This document shows, in pieces, positions 60,801-64,000 of a stretch of DNA of 64,000 nt. A program made the translations under genes and the position numbers. Below the pieces are notes generated by a model. It saw only the letters and a program-made list of their open reading frames with translations, had not been told where the DNA came from and searched no databases. The first letter of the stretch is position 1. Each line of letters begins with the position of its first letter. Where the stretch lies: NCBI GenBank assembly GCA_025041175.1, contig JAKCFJ010000001.1, positions 2,125,526 to 2,189,525 on the forward strand, given 5' to 3'. The DNA comes from Halobacteriales archaeon YIM A00010. Its GTDB lineage: Archaea; Halobacteriota; Halobacteria; Halobacteriales; Haloarculaceae.

Positions 60801-61372
60801 GCGTCGAACTCCGCCACACCAGCGATCTCGTCGATGATCCGGCGGCGATCACCCGCCGACATGTTGATGATCTCGGTCACGTCGCCCTGCATCACCACGT
60901 TGTACCCCTCCGGGGCCACACCGACCTGTGCGAGCAGATCCTGGATGTCCGATAAGTTCACCGACCGGTCGTTGAGATAGTAGTACGAATAGTAGTTGTC
61001 CTCGGTCTGTTTGACCCGGCGCTTGACAGTGATCTCATCGGTATCCCCCACGCTGTCCGTGCCGGCTGCGTTGATCACTTGCGAGCGCGACACCGCTCCG
61101 TCGCTGTTGTCGAGAATCACCTCGACGCTCGCTTCGCGCGTGCCGGACGGCGTCTCATCGGTGTCGTCGGGGTTGTAGATGAGATCGGTGAGCTTCTCCG
61201 CTCGAATGCCCGAGGTGCGGGCAAGTCCGAGCGCGAAGAGGATCGAATCGATGATGTTCGATTTCCCCGACCCGTTTGGACCACTGATCGTGGTGAAGTC
61301 CTCGTAGAACGGGATCCGCGTCTTCCGTCCGAAGCTCTTGAAATCGTCCAAAACGAGTTCTTTGATGTGCAT
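57800..61372 (-). CDS. smc: chromosome segregation ATPase SMC
   Basis: A 1190-residue SMC. Walker A GPNGSGKSN is at the N-terminus (about residue 33), followed by Q-loop region and a long coiled coil; the hinge lies at about 530-650 (GLDGVHGTVSQLGSVSGRYAVACETAAGGRLANVVVDDD); a second coiled coil leads to the signature LAAMSGGEKSLTALAF and Walker B FYALDEVDAFLDAAN near the end. It compacts chromosomes with ScpA. Glu/Arg coiled-coil content is high. Confidence 0.96.
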   Translation of the reverse strand: MHIKELVLDDFKSFGRKTRIPFYEDFTTISGPNGSGKSNIIDSILFALGLARTSGIRAEKLTDLIYNPDDTDETPSGTREASVEVILDNSDGAVSRSQVINAAGTDSVGDTDEITVKRRVKQTEDNYYSYYYLNDRSVNLSDIQDLLAQVGVAPEGYNVVMQGDVTEIINMSAGDRRRIIDEIAGVAEFDARKADAMEELDVVRERVEEADLRIEEKRERIEQLEDERETALEYQTLKDEKSEYEGYLTAAELEEKRDRLAGTRETIEAAEGKLTERRKTRSERKRAVTRLEEDLADLNAEIERTGEDEQLRVKQEIEEIKGEIARKENAIDTATERAEEAERKRSQAFVKLDQKQEAVEELSDQIKAHKVEKASTKAEIQENESELADVEAEIEAVDTEYERLKTELSDARDRLEAAKSEKNDSQREQDRLLDAARRRSNEQRDLRDEIESLEASIPELQTERTDVESELEAAEENKATIQSAVNDLRDEKYELQGEIDEVEDELSATQQEYAELEASADDGDSSYGRAVSTVLNSGLDGVHGTVSQLGSVSGRYAVACETAAGGRLANVVVDDDGVGQRCIEHLKSRNAGRATFLPVSKMQRRSLPSRPDHTGIVDFAYNLVDFDRQYAGVFAYVLGDTLIVEDVDTARELMGEFRMATLGGDLVEKSGAMTGGSNNGTRYSFSSDTSRLEQVAERITELEDRRRSLREELRSVESRLDDARERQSDATDQVRDIRAEIEEIDERIESTEDEIEEKETEIEEIEEAREEVGEQMTAIEDEVAEKEATIEAIEEEISDLEAELQSSAVAELTDRAESFRETIADLEDEMRGIDEDLNELKLEREYAAETIADLEDEIEAAKERHATATGRVADLEDEIEDDEARLERKHEQVAELEEELADLKDDRTELKSELQDARDSYETANDAVERTESRLESLKERRTRLQREVDELSEQVGSYDPDAIPDHGELEREIERLEGEMEALEPVNMLAIEEYDRVSEELTEIETRRETLIEERDGIETRIEEFEARKKSTFMDAYAGINEQFEEIFARLSDGSGTLFLEDEDDPFAGGLTMKAQPGDKPVQRLAAMSGGEKSLTALAFIFAIQRYNPAPFYALDEVDAFLDAANADAVGELIDELAGDAQFVVVSHRSALLERSERAIGVTMQGNNISAVTGIDLGDPDPEEVPADD

Positions 61373-61405
61373 CGATGGTGATGGGTGAGACTCGACAACC
61401 CGACG

Positions 61406-61711
61406 CTACGCAACGATAATCCCGTCGCTCTCCTCTTCGGTCTTCGTCTCGGATTCCGATTCATCCCCCTCCGCTGTATACGTGTCGACTTCCTCCAGCA
61501 ACGAAGTCGACTCGGTGGACGACGATTCGGCGGACGACTGATCCGAAGACGCCGCCAACGATCCCTCCATGACGTCGGACTCGGCGTCAACCACATCCTC
61601 GAGCTCGTCGATGCGCTGTTTGCACTCCAGTAGCTCGTCGGTCAGTCCGGTTACGGTGGCTTCCAACTCCCGAATCCGATTTTCGAGCTCCTCGACATCA
61701 CTACGGCCCAT
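61406..61711 (-). CDS. coiled-coil partner protein upstream of smc (DUF7518-like)
   Basis: A 101-residue protein. Residues 4-45 form one coiled coil (VEELENRIRELEATVTGL, LLECKQRIDELEDVV) and the remainder is Ser/Glu/Asp-rich and likely disordered, ending in a conserved-looking DGIIVA. It lies 33 bases upstream of smc on the same strand, so the operon is coiled-coil protein, smc, scpA. From memory it matches DUF7518. A role in SMC function is inferred from context. Confidence 0.78.
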   Translation of the reverse strand: MGRSDVEELENRIRELEATVTGLTDELLECKQRIDELEDVVDAESDVMEGSLAASSDQSSAESSSTESTSLLEEVDTYTAEGDESESETKTEEESDGIIVA

Positions 61712-61795
61712 GTTCTCTAGGGATCGTCCAAACCGTATAAAGTTGCGTCAGACATATATATCAATTCTGTTAATGGGCGGGAGCAACCGGAACGG

Positions 61796-61907
61796 TATAC
61801 CGTCGGTCATATCTATTGATACTCTACGATCGCTTGTTGGATAAGTCGCGGTTGATCCCGTGGTGAACAAGCAACCGAGTGTTCCAAGGCCCATGACCGA
61901 CGGTATA
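61796..61907. repeat. MITE-like inverted-repeat element, type II (112 bp)
   Basis: Perfect 15-bp inverted ends TATACCGTCGGTCAT (61796-61810) and ATGACCGACGGTATA (61893-61907). The ends and part of the inner sequence (TGATACTC...TGTTGG region) resemble the nested element at 55611-55719. It is non-coding and lies in the gap upstream of the smc operon. Confidence 0.75.
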
Positions 61908-62030
61908 ATACTCTCAGCAAGAAGGACGTCCACAAAACTATTACCTATATAAACAATACTGGTCGTCTATTATGGATTACTAACTAGAATAAATTTATAT
62001 TAGTTTGGTGAGGGTGTTATATTGCGTACA

Positions 62031-62561
62031 ATGGGAAAAGAAAAAGACAGTCCATCGGTCGAATCGGATGGAACGAATGGCGATGAAACGCTCCTATCAC
62101 GCAGTCGGCGTCGGGTATTAAGGAACGTAGCAGCGGTTGGAATTTTGGGGATGACCGGCACAGCTACCATCACTGAAGCAGCCAATCTGGATTCCACGGA
62201 ATCGGTCCGAACCATCGAGTCCAGAGAGCCGGTCCGTATCACAGAATCCACAGATCCGATACGTATCACGGAATCGAAGATGAAAGCCAATGATATGGAA
62301 GCCCAGGCCGCACGGCTCGTGGTCGAGGGCGTAGCGGACTACAGCAACTACACAGTCGTAGCAGACGGGACGCTCACAGCAGGATCGTATGCCGAGGCTG
62401 GCGACGATGTCAACACCGTCGATCCCAACACCGCCTATGGAGAGGTTCAGGACAAAAATCCTGGTAACGGCGTGGATGAATGGGGTTTCATTGATGACTA
62501 TTATTACACCGTCGGTGTTACGGTCACGGTTACCTCAGGAGTAATCGACGTTTATTATTGA
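62031..62561 (+). CDS. secreted protein with short tandem repeats, unknown function
   Basis: A 176-residue protein. SRSRRRVLRNVAAVGILGMTGTATITEA is a likely Tat signal with an RR motif, so it is exported folded. Residues about 58-85 hold three imperfect copies of a nine-residue unit (SVRTIES, PVRITES, PIRITES). The C-terminal part is Tyr/Asp/Val-rich (DDYYYTVGVTVTVTSGVIDVYY), beta-strand-like. Not recognised. The GC content is lower than its neighbours, and the preceding gap is AT-rich, which suggests an accessory gene. Confidence 0.65.
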   Translation: MGKEKDSPSVESDGTNGDETLLSRSRRRVLRNVAAVGILGMTGTATITEAANLDSTESVRTIESREPVRITESTDPIRITESKMKANDMEAQAARLVVEGVADYSNYTVVADGTLTAGSYAEAGDDVNTVDPNTAYGEVQDKNPGNGVDEWGFIDDYYYTVGVTVTVTSGVIDVYY

Positions 62562-62600
62562 CAAACATTTCCCAATTATATAAAATATTTGAAATTTCAC

Positions 62601-62783
62601 TCACAGCATGGCGTTCACGAGTGAGATGACGGTGATGAGAACGGCAGCCGTGAGCAAAATCGCCCCGAGCATGAAAAGAGACGTGTGCAAGAGGCGGTAG
62701 CGACGCGTATCGGACGAAGAGCGCCGTCGGCTGCGTTGCCGGCGCTTCTCTCGCGGAGGTCGACCACCGGATGCATCCACCAT
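62601..62783 (-). CDS. small single-TM membrane protein
   Basis: A 60-residue protein: a basic Arg/Ser-rich N-terminal half (PREKRRQRSRRRSSSDTRR) and a single hydrophobic helix (LFMLGAILLTAAVLITVISLV) to the C-terminus. It is a typical small haloarchaeal membrane protein with cytoplasmic positive patch. Convergent with the preceding secreted protein gene. Function unknown. Confidence 0.6.
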   Translation of the reverse strand: MVDASGGRPPREKRRQRSRRRSSSDTRRYRLLHTSLFMLGAILLTAAVLITVISLVNAML

Positions 62784-62965
62784 GCCCCCTACTACGACGG
62801 TTAACGGTAAAACAGTCCGGTCGAGCGACTGCACTGCACGACACAAATCACGAGACAGATAGCTCAGATTGCACCTGTTTTGTTCTCGTTGTGTCTGATT
62901 GATCTAATACTCCCTATGCCGTCACGAAGATACATTACAGTGGGCAGAGAACAGTAGGCTTGGCC

Positions 62966-63859
62966 ATGAGCGCCAGCAGTTCCACCTACGCCAACGACGT
63001 GCTGGTATCGGCCGACTGGGTCGAGGACCGCCTCGATGCGTTCGAGGCGGACTCGCCGGACCTGCGGTTAGTCGAAGTGAACAGTCCCGAGTCGCCCGAC
63101 GAGGACTTTCCCTCGCGGTACGAGGAGGGACACATCCCCGGCGCGATCGGATTCCAGTGGGACGAGGATCTCTCCGACGCGGTCGAGCGGGACATCCTCG
63201 ACAAAGCGGCGTTCGAGGAGAGGCTCGGCGCGGCCGGGATTACCGAGGACTCGACGGTCGTCTTCTACGGAGACGGCTGGATCGCAAACTGGTTTGCGCT
63301 GTTCGCCTACTGGGAGTTCAAATACTACGGCCACGAGGATGCTCGCGTCCTCGACGGTGGCAAAGACTACTGGGTGAACAACGACTACCCACTCACCGAC
63401 GATGTCCCCGACCACCCAACAGTGGCGTACACCGCCCGCGGTCCGTTCGAAAGCATTCGTGCGTACAAAAACGACGTGGAACAGGCCATGGAAAGCGGGC
63501 TCCCGATGGTAGACGTCCGTTCGCCCGAGGAATTCACCGGCGAGATCATCGCACCCGAAGGGCTACGGGAAACCGCCCAGCGCGGCGGCCACATCCCCGG
63601 CGCGAGCAACATTCCGACTGCGTCGGTGCTCGACGACGACGGCACGTTCAAAAGCGCCGACGAACTGCGCGAGCTGTACGCCGAAAACGACGTTACCGAG
63701 GACCAGGCCGTCGTGACCTACTGCCGCGTCGGGGAACGCTCCTCGATCGCGTGGTTCGTGCTGACCGAACTGCTCGGATTCGAAGACGTGGAAAACTACG
63801 ACGGCTCGTGGACCGAGTGGGGCAACACGATCCGAGCACCGATCGAACAAGGGGAATAG
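62966..63859 (+). CDS. thiosulfate/3-mercaptopyruvate sulfurtransferase, two rhodanese domains
   Basis: A 297-residue tandem rhodanese. The N-terminal inactive domain has VSADWVEDRLD, HIPGAIGFQWDED and STVVFYGDG where the Cys is absent; the C-terminal domain has VDVRSPEEF, GHIPGASNIP and the active-site loop TYCRVGERSS with catalytic Cys. It transfers sulfane sulfur from thiosulfate or mercaptopyruvate to acceptors. The loop length fits TST better than MST, but that is weak. Start ATG 62966. Stands alone. Confidence 0.92.
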   Translation: MSASSSTYANDVLVSADWVEDRLDAFEADSPDLRLVEVNSPESPDEDFPSRYEEGHIPGAIGFQWDEDLSDAVERDILDKAAFEERLGAAGITEDSTVVFYGDGWIANWFALFAYWEFKYYGHEDARVLDGGKDYWVNNDYPLTDDVPDHPTVAYTARGPFESIRAYKNDVEQAMESGLPMVDVRSPEEFTGEIIAPEGLRETAQRGGHIPGASNIPTASVLDDDGTFKSADELRELYAENDVTEDQAVVTYCRVGERSSIAWFVLTELLGFEDVENYDGSWTEWGNTIRAPIEQGE

Positions 63860-64000
63860 TTATCCACAACCCTGCCAACACATCCAAACGAGTAACCGGC
63901 AACAGAAGAAGCAGGAGTACATCAAACGAAAACAGAATCATACTATAATCAAAACCACGTGAACGTATTTCATCGACAATGAAGGAAGTAAATAGACGGA
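63860..64000. other. right edge of window
   Basis: About 140 AT-rich bases after the rhodanese stop. No complete gene or structure is visible; anything beginning here runs out of the window. Confidence 0.4.

Overview
This window looks like chromosomal DNA from a haloarchaeon (class Halobacteria); genus is not resolvable by eye. The evidence is high-GC coding DNA with AT-rich gaps, strongly acidic proteins, and typically archaeal genes: transcription factor E, archaeal TrpRS, MfnA, a PIN-ATPase-KH protein, ScpA/SMC with a haloarchaeal coiled-coil partner, and many Tat-type or lipobox-bearing surface proteins. There are three tRNA genes (Ser-CGA, Thr-GGT, Gly-CCC) and no rRNA, integrase, intact transposase or CRISPR array.

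Layout. 1-6.5 kb: a small membrane protein, a winged-helix regulator, a two-TM potassium channel with two RCK modules, and a leftward cluster DUF4129 > small membrane protein > DUF58 > small membrane protein without its usual MoxR ATPase. 6.6-10.4 kb: a transmembrane protein pairing extracellular calcium-binding repeats with a cytoplasmic winged helix, an iron-siderophore binding lipoprotein behind a DtxR-like palindrome, and tRNA-Ser. 10.4-20.6 kb: a zinc/cadmium P-type ATPase, DUF151 nuclease, PIN-ATPase-KH, M20 and M32 peptidases. 20.7-28.5 kb: a divergent PiT-type transporter, trpS, tfe with two conserved followers, tRNA-Thr, an enoyl-CoA hydratase and nadE. 28.5-36.8 kb: tRNA-Gly, an accessory AT-rich patch with a strongly structured segment, a sugar dehydrogenase, acyltransferase, aldo/keto reductase, RidA, methyltransferase and icd. 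37-42 kb: five paralogous lipoproteins plus the decayed tail of a sixth. 42.4-44.5 kb: isocitrate lyase and an HpcH/HpaI-type lyase, a likely glyoxylate-shunt pair. 45-56.6 kb: cupin, RNB nuclease, mfnA, YndJ, ppsA, a VapBC pair, a phosphoribosyltransferase and MTA phosphorylase. 56.7-64 kb: scpA-smc-coiled-coil operon, small secreted/membrane proteins and a two-domain rhodanese.

Most unusual features. (1) A 39-nt double palindrome (7-3-7, 5-nt spacer, 7-3-7) lies in the same reading frame inside two unrelated genes, the Zn/Cd ATPase and ppsA, with five covarying base pairs between copies; it behaves like an in-frame palindromic element that adds a surface peptide. (2) Small non-autonomous inverted-repeat elements occur: three copies of a ~96-bp family, one carrying a nested second element that has a 112-bp relative elsewhere. 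(3) Two intergenic segments fold into multi-helix structures and are candidate non-coding RNAs. (4) A T6-flanked long-hairpin repeat occurs twice with covarying inner stems.

Metabolically, icd, the isocitrate lyase/lyase pair and ppsA sit within 18 kb and fit growth on acetate or fatty acids followed by gluconeogenesis; the enoyl-CoA hydratase is compatible with that reading. This is inference from gene content.
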